From positions 434,001-498,000 of the forward strand of contig JAWKUB010000005.1 in NCBI GenBank assembly GCA_041398745.1: a stretch of 64,000 bases of DNA, in the 5' to 3' direction. Each line of letters opens with the position of its first letter. Positions within the stretch are counted from its first letter, which is position 1. A program made the translations under genes and the position numbers. The notes beneath the pieces are model-generated. The model had not been told where the DNA came from, did not search any database, and was given only the letters and a program-made list of their open reading frames with translations. The DNA is from JACKHO01 sp041398745 (GTDB taxonomy: Bacteria > Planctomycetota > Planctomycetia > Planctomycetales > Planctomycetaceae). Below, piece by piece: positions 50,886 through 59,007 of the stretch.

Positions 50886-52790
50886 TCACCGGGCAGAGAA
50901 TGCGATGGGAATCCAGAAGAATGCAGCATAGGCACAGAGTATGACCGTCAGAATGGACAGGAAGTTTGTCCGCTTCCAAATCAGATAACTCGCCCAATAA
51001 CACAGCGGTGCTGCTGGCAAGAAGCCGATCAGAAACACCCACTGCAGGGGCAGGCTGCACTCTTTGAGGACGTGGAAGTAGCCCCACGACACCAGCAGCC
51101 AGAGTACACCGAGTGCACGGGCCAGCCAGTAACGGCTTCTACTCTTTGGCTCCTGACCCGCCGCGAAACTCGCCAGTAAGACAATTTGGAATGAACCGAA
51201 CAGCGCTGTTGGCCAGGCGAAGTGGAAGGTAACTGATCCAGGAAGCCCCGGTCTCCATTCATTGAGCAGAGGTGTAGCAGCAATCGAAAGCACCACGCCC
51301 GCGAAGAGACTCCTCTGAAAACAGCGGACCGATTGGGCCGAATCTTTCAACGACAAGAACATCAACGGAAGCAGTGGCACGAGCAGGCAAATCAATCCCG
51401 TGATAAACCAGGTCAGCAGTTCGGAAAGCAACGGTGGCATGAGAGGATGTTCCCGCTCACCATTGATCAACCACTGCCACCTGTGATGCACCTCTTGCGG
51501 CAAATCGGCCACACGTTTGACGGAATCGGCAGGTACTGAGTTGTCGGGCAGTGAACCAACCTTCAGGCAGACGAGACGTTGTCCCCCTCTGAGAAATAAC
51601 CGACCGTCTGAGAGGGCGGGGCGAGTCCAGCAGACCTCATCGTGAAACACTTTGGCTCGGCAACGAATTTTGCACTCGGTGTCGGTGACATCTGCCAGTA
51701 CGATTTCGCCGTTGTCACTGAAGGCCAGCAATTGATCGCCTGCGAGAATGAGTCCGGCTTGCCCGATTTCTTTCGTGGACCAGAGAATCTCACCTGTGGT
51801 GGCGTTCAGTGCACGGAATTCGCCTCGCGAGGGACGGTGTGCTTTGGACTGAGGGTCGCGCAGGTCGAAGCCGAGTAACATGCCGCCAGTGGCCAGACAA
51901 TTGTTCACGTCATTGGAAAACTTTTGCTGAGCCCACTCCTCCTTAACCTGTAGTCGACGCCCTTCAGGCGTTTCAATGAACGACTCCAATCGGTATGCAG
52001 TCGCTCCTGCCTGAAATGGAGCGGCGAATACGAGGAGCGGTTCCGTGTAAACTGGGATGGTAGAGTGCTCGTCATATCCTACGGAGATTCGGTTATTCCA
52101 CAGGACGTTGCCCTGCAGGTCGACAATCATCATCGAGTTCTGCAGATACCCTACCAGCAGCGTCTCGCCAGAGAATTCAATCGGTAAGACGGTGCAGTAG
52201 CTTGCCGATTCGTCTCCGGCGCCCCATTGCCGACGACCCGTCTTTGCGTCGAGCGCGACCAGGCTCTGGCCCCGACCGCCGCATGGCAGTATTACCAGAC
52301 CATTGATGACCAGTGGAGAGGCCGCGTAACCAAATCCCACACCCTGAGATTCCAGGTCTTCAACCAACTGCTGCTTCCAGAGACTCCGCCCGGTCTTCAG
52401 GTCGAGGCAACCAACAACTCCTTCCGGCGTGGCATAGTAAACACGACCATCAACAATGCAGGGTGTCGATCGTGGTCCGGGATACACGCCAAATGCTTCG
52501 TACGCGAAGCCGCAGCTGTATTCCCAGCGCGTAGTGCCTGTTGCTGCGTCGAGGCAAATGATGGACTGGTTCAGCGACGACTGAGTCTGGGTGACGACGG
52601 CATCACCCACGACGACTACGCTCGAATAACCCTGCCCCAAGTCGACATCCCACAAGACTTCCGGCCCTTCCGCTGGCCAGTCCTCTACGGATTCTTCAAC
52701 TCTCCCATTCCAATGTGGTCCCTGAATGGCCGGCCAGTCAGCCCACGCCACTGTCGTCCAGGTCAGCCAGATGATGAGAGATCGATACAA
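50886..52790 (-). CDS. PQQ-type beta-propeller protein with C-terminal membrane domain
   Basis: The 634-residue protein begins with a short signal peptide (SLIIWLTWTTVAWA). A PQQ-like beta-propeller follows (about 20-465) with repeated blades such as IICLDAATGTTRWEY, GCLDLKTGRSLWKQ, VALDAKTGRRQWG, FRALNATTGEILW and SDGRLFLRGGQRLVCL. At least four membrane helices fill the C-terminus (LLTWFITGLICLLVPLLPLM, LFAGVVLSIAATPLL, FGSFQIVLLASFAAG, LGVLWLLVSWGYFHVL, FLIGFLPAAPLCYW). No dehydrogenase cofactor residues stand out, so the propeller more likely binds partners. The start is TTG at 52790, with AGAGG seven bases upstream. A longer upstream extension would run through a dispersed repeat and is rejected. 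Confidence 0.82.
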   Translation of the reverse strand: MYRSLIIWLTWTTVAWADWPAIQGPHWNGRVEESVEDWPAEGPEVLWDVDLGQGYSSVVVVGDAVVTQTQSSLNQSIICLDAATGTTRWEYSCGFAYEAFGVYPGPRSTPCIVDGRVYYATPEGVVGCLDLKTGRSLWKQQLVEDLESQGVGFGYAASPLVINGLVILPCGGRGQSLVALDAKTGRRQWGAGDESASYCTVLPIEFSGETLLVGYLQNSMMIVDLQGNVLWNNRISVGYDEHSTIPVYTEPLLVFAAPFQAGATAYRLESFIETPEGRRLQVKEEWAQQKFSNDVNNCLATGGMLLGFDLRDPQSKAHRPSRGEFRALNATTGEILWSTKEIGQAGLILAGDQLLAFSDNGEIVLADVTDTECKIRCRAKVFHDEVCWTRPALSDGRLFLRGGQRLVCLKVGSLPDNSVPADSVKRVADLPQEVHHRWQWLINGEREHPLMPPLLSELLTWFITGLICLLVPLLPLMFLSLKDSAQSVRCFQRSLFAGVVLSIAATPLLNEWRPGLPGSVTFHFAWPTALFGSFQIVLLASFAAGQEPKSRSRYWLARALGVLWLLVSWGYFHVLKECSLPLQWVFLIGFLPAAPLCYWASYLIWKRTNFLSILTVILCAYAAFFWIPIAFSAR

Positions 52791-53251
52791 GTCGGGCCTC
52801 TGAACCCCAGTCGTGAAGGGGATTCCAAAGTGGAACTGCTGTAATTGTATTCGGGCAGAACAGCGGCTGGCCAGTGCCCGGTAACAGTACCGCGAGCTGG
52901 CAACTCGGCTCGGTCGATACGATTGCAAAGCACGCCTACCACAATTCACCAGATTCGGAGGGACAGAACGATGAATATTAGAGGCCGCTTCAAAGCCCGG
53001 TAGCGCAGACATTCCGGTCTGTGTTTTCCCAGAGAATACTTCACAGACTGGAACCTTCTGAAACCAACATCCAAGGTTCGATTCATGGTCGGTTGACACT
53101 GGCCTTGCGATGTCTTCGCACAACTGACTTTACGCATTCACAATTAGGAGAGTCATCGACATTTAACGATAGCCGCCGGTTAGACAACGTCGCACTGGTG
53201 AATTCCGGAACGGACATTCCGCAAGCCGCCAGCAGTGCCGTGCGGCTGTGT
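52791..53251. other. Intergenic region of 461 bp
   Basis: No gene is supported. It holds the dispersed CACAGAC-type hairpin at 53004-53023, a variant of those at 749 and 10433. No T-tract or promoter was recognised. Confidence 0.45.
53004..53023. repeat. Variant of the dispersed CACAGAC hairpin
   Basis: CGCAGAC(ATTCCG)GTCTGTG: same framework as at 749-768 and 10433-10452, with one stem position changed. It lies between two same-strand genes. Confidence 0.5.
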
Positions 53252-55324
53252 TCATTTTGCGACATTCGGCAGTTTTGCCGTTGGCAGTCGCCGCTGTACT
53301 TCCTGGTAGTATTCCTGAAGTTGCTCTCGCAGCCCCAGACGCGCAAGCGAAGTTGCCAACTGTTCATTTCGCAGGCCGCAGTTGGCCGCGCGGCGCCACA
53401 ACCGCATGGCTTCGTCGAATTCACCGTCTTTGGCGGCAGCGATTGCAAGCTCGCCAAGAGCATCGGCCCGTAGCCGGAATTGCTCTCCGTCTACTGTGAG
53501 CATGAGTTCCTTCTCACGCCATGAACTCTGCCGGAACTGAATCGCCCGGAGTTGTGACTCGGCCTCCTGTCGCAGTTTTTCGTCGTGGGCATTTTCGGCC
53601 ACATGCGCGAGAAGTTGTTTCTTCTTCTCTACGTCTTCCTGTAGTTCAGCGAGGACCATAACGCGTAAGGCGTGTGCTCCATCAGCCAATGCCAGTTGTT
53701 CGATTCGCGCCATGGCTGCTTGGCGTCCTTCGACCGGCGTCAGTCGCAGTAGGCGAGAGAGGCAGAATTGTTCGCTGCGGTGCCATTCGTCCCGTCGGGA
53801 AAGCCAATCCCAAAGTTCAGCCTGGTCCGGTTGAAGCAGATTCTGGAGTTTCTTATGTACTTTAAAAGTATTCGTTAGCAAAGAAACGGCCCGATGAGCC
53901 GCCTGCGAATTCGCAGGCGAGTTTCGCAACTCCTCCAGTAACAAATCAAATGCCTCCTGGTTACGGTCTTGGGCACTCAAAAATTCCGTCAATTGGCCGA
54001 GCAATCTGCTGCGAATATCCGGTGAAACCTTACCACTCCGATAGGGAGTCGGTTTCGCGAGCTTGAGCCCCTGCCTTAGCGCATCTTCCTCCTTTTGAAA
54101 CTCGTCGCGCCCGCGATAGTACTGTGCCCTTTGCTGCCAGTATTCCGGATCAGTTCTATCTCCTTCTGCAATGTCTGTCGCAAGTGTCCTGCTGCCCGGT
54201 GTTGTCGCATGCCGCTGAACCAGTCCTTCCAGGTAGGTGTTTGGTTTGAGCTTATTCCGCTTCCGGATGTCTGCTGCCGCCGCAACGTACTTCTGTGCCT
54301 CTTGAATTTTCCCTTGCTTCAAGAGCAGCTCGGCCAACCTTTCGCGAACTTCAATTGCATGTCCAGCCTGAATGACGTCAAACGAGCGCGGAGACTGCAT
54401 CGAATAGTAAATATGCTGCAGCTCATCTTCGGTGAGCTGTACGTCCAACGCCAACCGCCAGACTTTCTCTGCCACTTCGGGATATTGGAATGGTACGAGC
54501 ATGCGAGCAATTTGTTTTAGTTCCGTCCCCCGAACGCACCGGCAGAAATCAGCAATCCAGTCGAGGGACCGCTCCGTCCTGTCAGGCTCGTAGTCACGCA
54601 CGGTGAAGACACAATTCAAGTACTCAAGAATGAGTTGCCCATTCTCCAGATTGCCCCGGATTTCGGCCTCCATTTGCTGCAGCACCGGTTCCGCTTGCCC
54701 CATTTCGGCCAGGTATTGTAGCCGCAGCCGTTTCCAGGACTGCAAGGGACTGACTTCCTCAAAATAGGGAGGCGATTTCTTCAGTTCTTTTTCCGGATGC
54801 TCCTTGACGTATTGTTCGACAGAAGCAATGCGCTGATCGAGCCAATACAGCAAGTGTTTGTCGGACAAGTATTCTGTGGAGACTCCCTCTTGTCGGTAAT
54901 GCCAAATGAACGCGTCAACCTCTTCGCCGTTCAGTTGTGGAGCAAACTGCTCGATGAGAACCCGAGCCACCCCCAACGTCTCCTCAGAATTGGTCGTTTC
55001 AGACAGCAAACTGGTCAATTCTTCATTAGACATTTCTGGAGCCAATTCGTGCAGCACGTGCACGGCTTCGGTGGCCTCGTCAAATAATCCTGCCCGGAGA
55101 CAGATGTTGATTTTGACCAGAGCCTCACGCTGCGTCGTCGGGACTGCAGAGATCAATTCCTCTGCCCACGTCACCAAATCCCGTTCTTCGGTAAGGAGTT
55201 GCTTTTCAATTTCCCAGTCGAGGTCGTACCAACCTGGATCCTCAGCCCGCACATTCAAGTTGGCAAGCAGCACGCAGCAGCATACCGCCACAACAATTCT
55301 GAAACCGGTTGATGGTGAGTTCAT
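53252..55324 (-). CDS. Exported TPR-type helical repeat protein
   Basis: The 690-residue protein has a signal peptide (IVVAVCCCVLLANLNVRAE) and is then almost wholly alpha-helical, with tetratricopeptide-like pairs (for example LLKQGKIQEAQKYVAAAADI, SAQDRNQEAFDLLLEEL and GEFDEAMRLWRRAANCG). No enzyme motif is visible. Such proteins act as scaffolds; in planctomycetes many exported TPR proteins have unknown partners. The start is ATG at 55324. It precedes the PQQ propeller gene on the same strand, but the 461-bp gap with a repeat makes a common transcript doubtful. Confidence 0.78.
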   Translation of the reverse strand: MNSPSTGFRIVVAVCCCVLLANLNVRAEDPGWYDLDWEIEKQLLTEERDLVTWAEELISAVPTTQREALVKINICLRAGLFDEATEAVHVLHELAPEMSNEELTSLLSETTNSEETLGVARVLIEQFAPQLNGEEVDAFIWHYRQEGVSTEYLSDKHLLYWLDQRIASVEQYVKEHPEKELKKSPPYFEEVSPLQSWKRLRLQYLAEMGQAEPVLQQMEAEIRGNLENGQLILEYLNCVFTVRDYEPDRTERSLDWIADFCRCVRGTELKQIARMLVPFQYPEVAEKVWRLALDVQLTEDELQHIYYSMQSPRSFDVIQAGHAIEVRERLAELLLKQGKIQEAQKYVAAAADIRKRNKLKPNTYLEGLVQRHATTPGSRTLATDIAEGDRTDPEYWQQRAQYYRGRDEFQKEEDALRQGLKLAKPTPYRSGKVSPDIRSRLLGQLTEFLSAQDRNQEAFDLLLEELRNSPANSQAAHRAVSLLTNTFKVHKKLQNLLQPDQAELWDWLSRRDEWHRSEQFCLSRLLRLTPVEGRQAAMARIEQLALADGAHALRVMVLAELQEDVEKKKQLLAHVAENAHDEKLRQEAESQLRAIQFRQSSWREKELMLTVDGEQFRLRADALGELAIAAAKDGEFDEAMRLWRRAANCGLRNEQLATSLARLGLREQLQEYYQEVQRRLPTAKLPNVAK

Positions 55325-55390
55325 TGTCGGTGCTTTCGCATAGTCTTGCGGTGATCACATTCTATCGTAGATTGCTTTATTCAGCACGGA

Positions 55391-55580
55391 TTACTTCATT
55401 TTCGCGCTGCCTGTCCCAGATTCGTCGAATTCCAATTCATAGCCAGTATCGACTTCAAGGTTACCGAAGCTCATACAGTCGTTACGATAGATAACGGTCC
55501 CATGAGGTTCGTTACCGCTCACAAGAAACCTGCACTGCATCCAATCGTGTTTGGTCTGCCTTTGAAAATCTGATCCATGT
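55391..55580 (-). pseudogene. Detached C-terminal gene fragment beside an IS3 element
   Basis: On the minus strand the frame (about 60 residues) runs from the left end of the IS3 element to a stop at 55391: it includes QTKHDWMQCRFLVSGNEPHGT and TGYELEFDESGTG. It has no start of its own outside the IS. It lies on the same strand as the cut gene at 56808-57616. I infer that it may be the far end of that gene, separated by the insertion; direct repeats at the two ends were not found, so this is not proven. Confidence 0.4.
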
Positions 55581-55627
55581 GTTATGAAGGTTTCAACTGC
55601 CCTTGATGGGCTGAGGAGACCTTTGAG

Positions 55628-55915
55628 ATGACGAAGAAACGACGGAAGCGGCACACGCCGGAGCAGATTGTAAAGAAGCTGCGGGACGCCGACACTATGC
55701 TCAACGCCGGTCAGGATGAGGCGGCGGTGTTGCAGGCTCTGGAGATCAGTGAGGCGACACTGGCGAGATGGCGGAAGCAGTATGGCGGCATGAAGTCCGA
55801 GGAGGCGAAACGTTTGAAGGAACTGGAAGAAGAGAACAAACGCCTCAAGGAAATCGTGGCCGAGAAGGAATTGGACATCAGAATGCTCAAGCACGTGGCA
55901 TCAAAAAACTGGTAA
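55628..55915 (+). CDS. IS3-family transposase OrfA
   Basis: The 95-residue OrfA has a helix-turn-helix of the IS3 HTH_8/Tnp_1 type (TPEQIVKKLRDAD, SEATLARWRKQYGGM) and a leucine-zipper-like coiled coil (KRLKELEEENKRLKEIVAEKEL). It binds the IS ends and regulates transposition. It ends at TAA 55913-55915. Just before the stop is A AAA AAC (55903-55909), a canonical slippery heptamer, so a -1 frameshift would fuse it to OrfB and give the active transposase. The ATG at 55628 is preceded by the IS left end only 47 bp away. Confidence 0.92.
   Translation: MTKKRRKRHTPEQIVKKLRDADTMLNAGQDEAAVLQALEISEATLARWRKQYGGMKSEEAKRLKELEEENKRLKEIVAEKELDIRMLKHVASKNW
55903..55909 (+). promoter_or_regulatory. -1 ribosomal frameshift site (A AAA AAC)
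   Basis: The heptamer lies in frame at the end of OrfA, two codons before its stop. A shift of -1 continues into KKLVSPSRKR of OrfB, giving one fused transposase. This is the known mechanism of IS3-family elements. Confidence 0.75.
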
Positions 55916-56805
55916 GCCCTTCTCGAAAACGCATCGCGGTGCAGCAGCTCCAGGAGGAGTTTGACGTCTCCCAGCGTCGAGCCTGTGACGTGCTGGACCA
56001 GCCACGCAGCACACAGCGTTATGAGCCTCAGCCTCGCCATGATGAAATGGCTCTGGTGAAAGCGATGCTCAAGTTGGTGAGGCAGCGTCCCCGTTTCGGC
56101 TATCGCCGAATTGGACGCCTGCTGCGTTGTGACGGTTGGCGAGTGAGTGACACGCGCGTGTACCGTCTGTGGCGTCGAGAAGGGCTGAAAGTCCCCCAAA
56201 AGAAGCGAAAGAAGCGTCGTCTGGGAACCAGTGAGAATGGTTGCCATCGACGCCGAGCCGAGTTCAAGAACCATGTCTGGTGCTGGGACTTTGCGTTTGA
56301 TTACACGACCAATGGCGTGACGTTGAAGTGGCTCTCGATCATCGACGAGTACACCAGAGAGTGTGTGGCCCTGAATGTTGATCGCAGCGTTACCAGCGAA
56401 GATGTCATCAACACCTTGGCCAGGCTGTTTTCCGAAAGAGGAGTTCCCCAATGTATTCGTAGCGACAATGGCCCGGAGTTCATCGCGAATTCGATTCGTC
56501 ACTGGCTGACGAAACTCAAGGTGGAAACGTTGTACATCCAGCCGGGTTCTCCCTGGGAGAATGGCTACGCCGAGAGCTTCCACAGTCGCTTGCGCGATGA
56601 ATTTCTGGCGATGGAAGAATTCGAAAGTCTCCAGGCCGCACGCACCCTGACTGCCGCCTGGAGGGATGATTACAATCACCACCGCCCCCACAGTTCGCTG
56701 GACTACCAGACCCCAGCCGACTTCGCGACGCGGTGTGTTGTTTCCGTTCGGCCTACGGCCTCACTCCAACAACACACCGGAGATTCCCTAACCCAACCTT
56801 CATAA
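55912..56805 (+). CDS. IS3-family transposase OrfB (DDE integrase core)
   Basis: OrfB is read in the -1 frame from the OrfA region and has all core parts: a helical N-terminal block (VSQRRACDVLDQPRSTQRY), then the rve integrase core with catalytic Asp in HVWCWDFAFDY, Asp in IRSDNGPEFIA and Glu in NGYAESFHSRLRDEF, plus the family ending WRDDYNHHRPHSSLDYQTPADF. All three acidic residues and the K/R-rich spacing are intact and no stop interrupts the frame, so the element may be active. OrfB alone has no strong start; the fused OrfAB (through the slippery site) is the likely enzyme. The coordinates give the part read after the frameshift. Confidence 0.92.
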   Translation, partial: VSPSRKRIAVQQLQEEFDVSQRRACDVLDQPRSTQRYEPQPRHDEMALVKAMLKLVRQRPRFGYRRIGRLLRCDGWRVSDTRVYRLWRREGLKVPQKKRKKRRLGTSENGCHRRRAEFKNHVWCWDFAFDYTTNGVTLKWLSIIDEYTRECVALNVDRSVTSEDVINTLARLFSERGVPQCIRSDNGPEFIANSIRHWLTKLKVETLYIQPGSPWENGYAESFHSRLRDEFLAMEEFESLQAARTLTAAWRDDYNHHRPHSSLDYQTPADFATRCVVSVRPTASLQQHTGDSLTQPS

Positions 56806-57616
56806 CCCCTGGTACAACTTTTCCAGGCATCCCATGTTCACCTGCTTTGAGATCAACGCATTTGTAGTCAGCTGGGACATCAATGAGGCCATAAGTCCAA
56901 AACTTTTCATCTGACTCGAATGCCCACCACGACCACTTCTCTCCCTTGACGACAAGCACGAATCCCTCCTTCCAGGGAGTGCCCATCATCTCCGTGATGT
57001 TTCTTGGCGCTTTTGCGGGCAACGATTCCTTCCAATCTAGGTGCCAAACGCCTTCTTCTGCCCGAGCAAGTCGAGAGATGGTCGGCGGATTCCCAGATGA
57101 AACGACGAAGACGTGTTCGCCTTCCGAGAATGTGCATCGCACCTGACGAGGCGACTCATTTTCGTCATGTACGCGCCCTTCACCGGTTGGCGGAAGCGCC
57201 GCGACAACCTTCGCGTCACGACGGAAGCGATTATGCAGATCCGCATTCGGGCCATCGCCGAATGCAATGACAGTCCAGCGTGCGTGGATGACGTTGAACT
57301 CGGGTGAATCGGTGGTGAGTGCACTCCGTCGCAGGGCTTCTGCGTCTGCGTCAAAGTCGATGTAAATTCGCCGTTGATACTCTTCAAACGACCATCCAGC
57401 GACTTCACCTCCACCGGACTCGAAATAGGGTCGAAGGTCTTCCCAACCGTTGGGCCACTGGCCGTTGTGATCGTCCATGTAGTGACGAACCATCGACACC
57501 GCTCCGACTTGCGCGTAAGCATCATCAATTCCCCACGCTGCGTTGATGCCGATGAAGACGGCCAACGCGAAAATTCCGAGTAAGACGAAGGAGACAATCC
57601 AGGCGGTTCGAGACAT
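56753..57616 (-). pseudogene. Pseudopilin-like membrane protein, 3' end replaced by IS3 element
   Basis: From the ATG at 57616 the frame gives a membrane helix (IVSFVLLGIFALAVFIGINAAWG), a pseudopilin-like stretch (VRHYMDDHNGQWPNGWEDLRPYF) and a soluble domain (TFSEGEHVFVVSSG, WHLDWKESL). Native sequence reaches about 56808; the last 17-18 residues to the stop at 56753 come from the IS3 end. It has the same general layout as the protein at 45567-46694. The truncated form may still be made. The fragment at 55391-55580 may be its lost end. It follows the Gfo/Idh/MocA gene after 7 bp and so was probably in one operon. Confidence 0.72.
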
Positions 57617-57623
57617 GGCCAAC

Positions 57624-58934
57624 TTACCCCAACTTCGGCGTTGCCCAGTGGTCGCGGTACGTACGTTGGATTAGAGCGTTTGCGACTTCGTTGTTCGTGA
57701 TTTGTTCCGTCACAGGATCAAACTCCAGCACGCCGCGGGTGCGGGCGGCGATGTTGGCCAAATGCACGATTGTGGCTGCGCGGTGGCCGACTTCGATGCT
57801 CGCATTCGGCGTTGCTTTTCCGCGAATGGAGTCGAAGAAGTTTTGGTGGTGCAGGCCGACGTCGACACCGCCGGTGCGTTCTTCGATGAGTTTGTTGCGG
57901 GGGCCGTAGAGTCGCCAACCCTGCGTGTGCCCCATAATGAGCATTCCCTGTGTGCCGTACCACGCTGATCCGTTTTCGTAACCTTCCTGTACGTACGGCG
58001 ACCAAATGCGCTGCTCGAAGACGAACTGACGCGGCTTGCCGGTGGGGCTGCCTTCGGCGGCGTATTCGAACACGGCGTATTGCGTGTCGGGATACTGCTG
58101 GTCGTCGTCAAAGAAGTATTTTCCGCCAAGGCAAGTGGCCGAGGTGGGATGCGTGGTCGCACCGAATCCCCACAGGGCGACGTCGATATCGTGGACGCCG
58201 TCGTTGCCAATATCACCGCAGCCGAAGTCGTACCACCAGCGCCAAATTCCATGCAGCAGATTCGACTGGTACGGACGTTCCGGGGCTGCGCCGAGCCAGG
58301 TGTCGAAATCGAGGTGAGCTGGTGGCTCAGAGGGAGTCTGATGGCCAATGCTCCCGCGCCGCTGACTATTCCAGGCTTTCACGGCAATGACGTCGCCAAT
58401 TTCGCCGCCGAGCACTTTCTCTACTCCAGCCGTTACCGTCGGTGAACTGCGAGACTGCGTGCCAACCTGCAACTGCTTGCCACTCCGCTGGACGGCCTCA
58501 ATCATGAGGCGACCTTCCTTAATGTTGTGGCAGCATGGTTTTTCCACGTACACGTGCTTACCCGCATCGAGAGCCATAATGGCCGCCGGTCCGTGCCAGT
58601 GGTCGGGCGTGGCGATGAAGACGGCATCGACTCGCTGGTCATCAAGAATGTTTCGCAAATCTCGCGTGGCTTTGGGCTTCTTCCCGGAAAGTGATTCCGC
58701 TGTTTCGATAGCTTTGTCGAGTCGCTGCTGGTCGACATCACACACCCAGGCGAGTTCCACTTCGGGATTCTGACTGAGCAGTTTGAGGTGCCCCGTCCCC
58801 ATCCCGCCGGGACCGATGAGGCCGACAACGAGCTTTTCATTTTCGGCTGCCGCCGCAGATGCTGTCAGCGCGACAGCCGCCGTAGTTGCCAATCCTGCCT
58901 GCTTGAGAAAGTTCCGTCGTGAGTGCTGCGACAT
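57624..58934 (-). CDS. Gfo/Idh/MocA-family oxidoreductase with Tat signal
   Basis: This 436-residue protein has a twin-arginine signal (SRRNFLKQAGLATTAAVALTASAAAA) and then the Rossmann NAD(P)-binding motif VVGLIGPGGMGTGHLK, the YVEKPCCHN motif (EKP, about residue 128) and the C-terminal Gfo/Idh/MocA alpha/beta domain (HIDVALWGFG-like DIDVALWGFGATTHP). The EKP lysine normally supports substrate and cofactor binding. Tat-exported members of this family are common in planctomycetes and are thought to oxidise or rearrange sugars outside the cytoplasm; substrate unknown. The gene is followed after 7 bp by the pseudopilin-like gene. Confidence 0.93.
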   Translation of the reverse strand: MSQHSRRNFLKQAGLATTAAVALTASAAAAENEKLVVGLIGPGGMGTGHLKLLSQNPEVELAWVCDVDQQRLDKAIETAESLSGKKPKATRDLRNILDDQRVDAVFIATPDHWHGPAAIMALDAGKHVYVEKPCCHNIKEGRLMIEAVQRSGKQLQVGTQSRSSPTVTAGVEKVLGGEIGDVIAVKAWNSQRRGSIGHQTPSEPPAHLDFDTWLGAAPERPYQSNLLHGIWRWWYDFGCGDIGNDGVHDIDVALWGFGATTHPTSATCLGGKYFFDDDQQYPDTQYAVFEYAAEGSPTGKPRQFVFEQRIWSPYVQEGYENGSAWYGTQGMLIMGHTQGWRLYGPRNKLIEERTGGVDVGLHHQNFFDSIRGKATPNASIEVGHRAATIVHLANIAARTRGVLEFDPVTEQITNNEVANALIQRTYRDHWATPKLG

Positions 58935-58979
58935 GTTGGGGCTCCTGGAGTTTGCTGGATTGGTGACCCCTCACCCAGC

Positions 58980-59000
58980 CTCTCCCCTCAAAGGGGAGAG
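58980..59000. repeat. CTCTCCCCT/AGGGGAGAG palindrome between DUF4175 and oxidoreductase genes
   Basis: The 9-bp arms pair around a 3-base loop, eight bases after the DUF4175 stop. A related but longer CTCTCCCCCAC palindrome lies at 40946-40999. It may end DUF4175 transcription, but no T-tract is present. Confidence 0.5.
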
Positions 59001-59007
59001 GAGCAAG

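Larger units (their letters stand above)
55580..56807 (+). mobile_element. IS3-family insertion sequence, apparently complete
   Basis: The terminal repeats GTTATGAAGGTT (55581-55592) and AACCTTCATAAC (56795-56806) bound about 1.23 kb carrying two overlapping transposase frames. No clear target duplication was found: the flanks (CATG to the left, CCCTGG to the right) do not match, so one end may have been altered. The element lies in opposite orientation to the gene it cut. Confidence 0.8.

Noticed and set aside
52791..53123. In-frame N-terminal extension of the PQQ propeller protein
   Set aside because: It passes through the dispersed hairpin at 53004-53023, has no family likeness and would bury the signal peptide.
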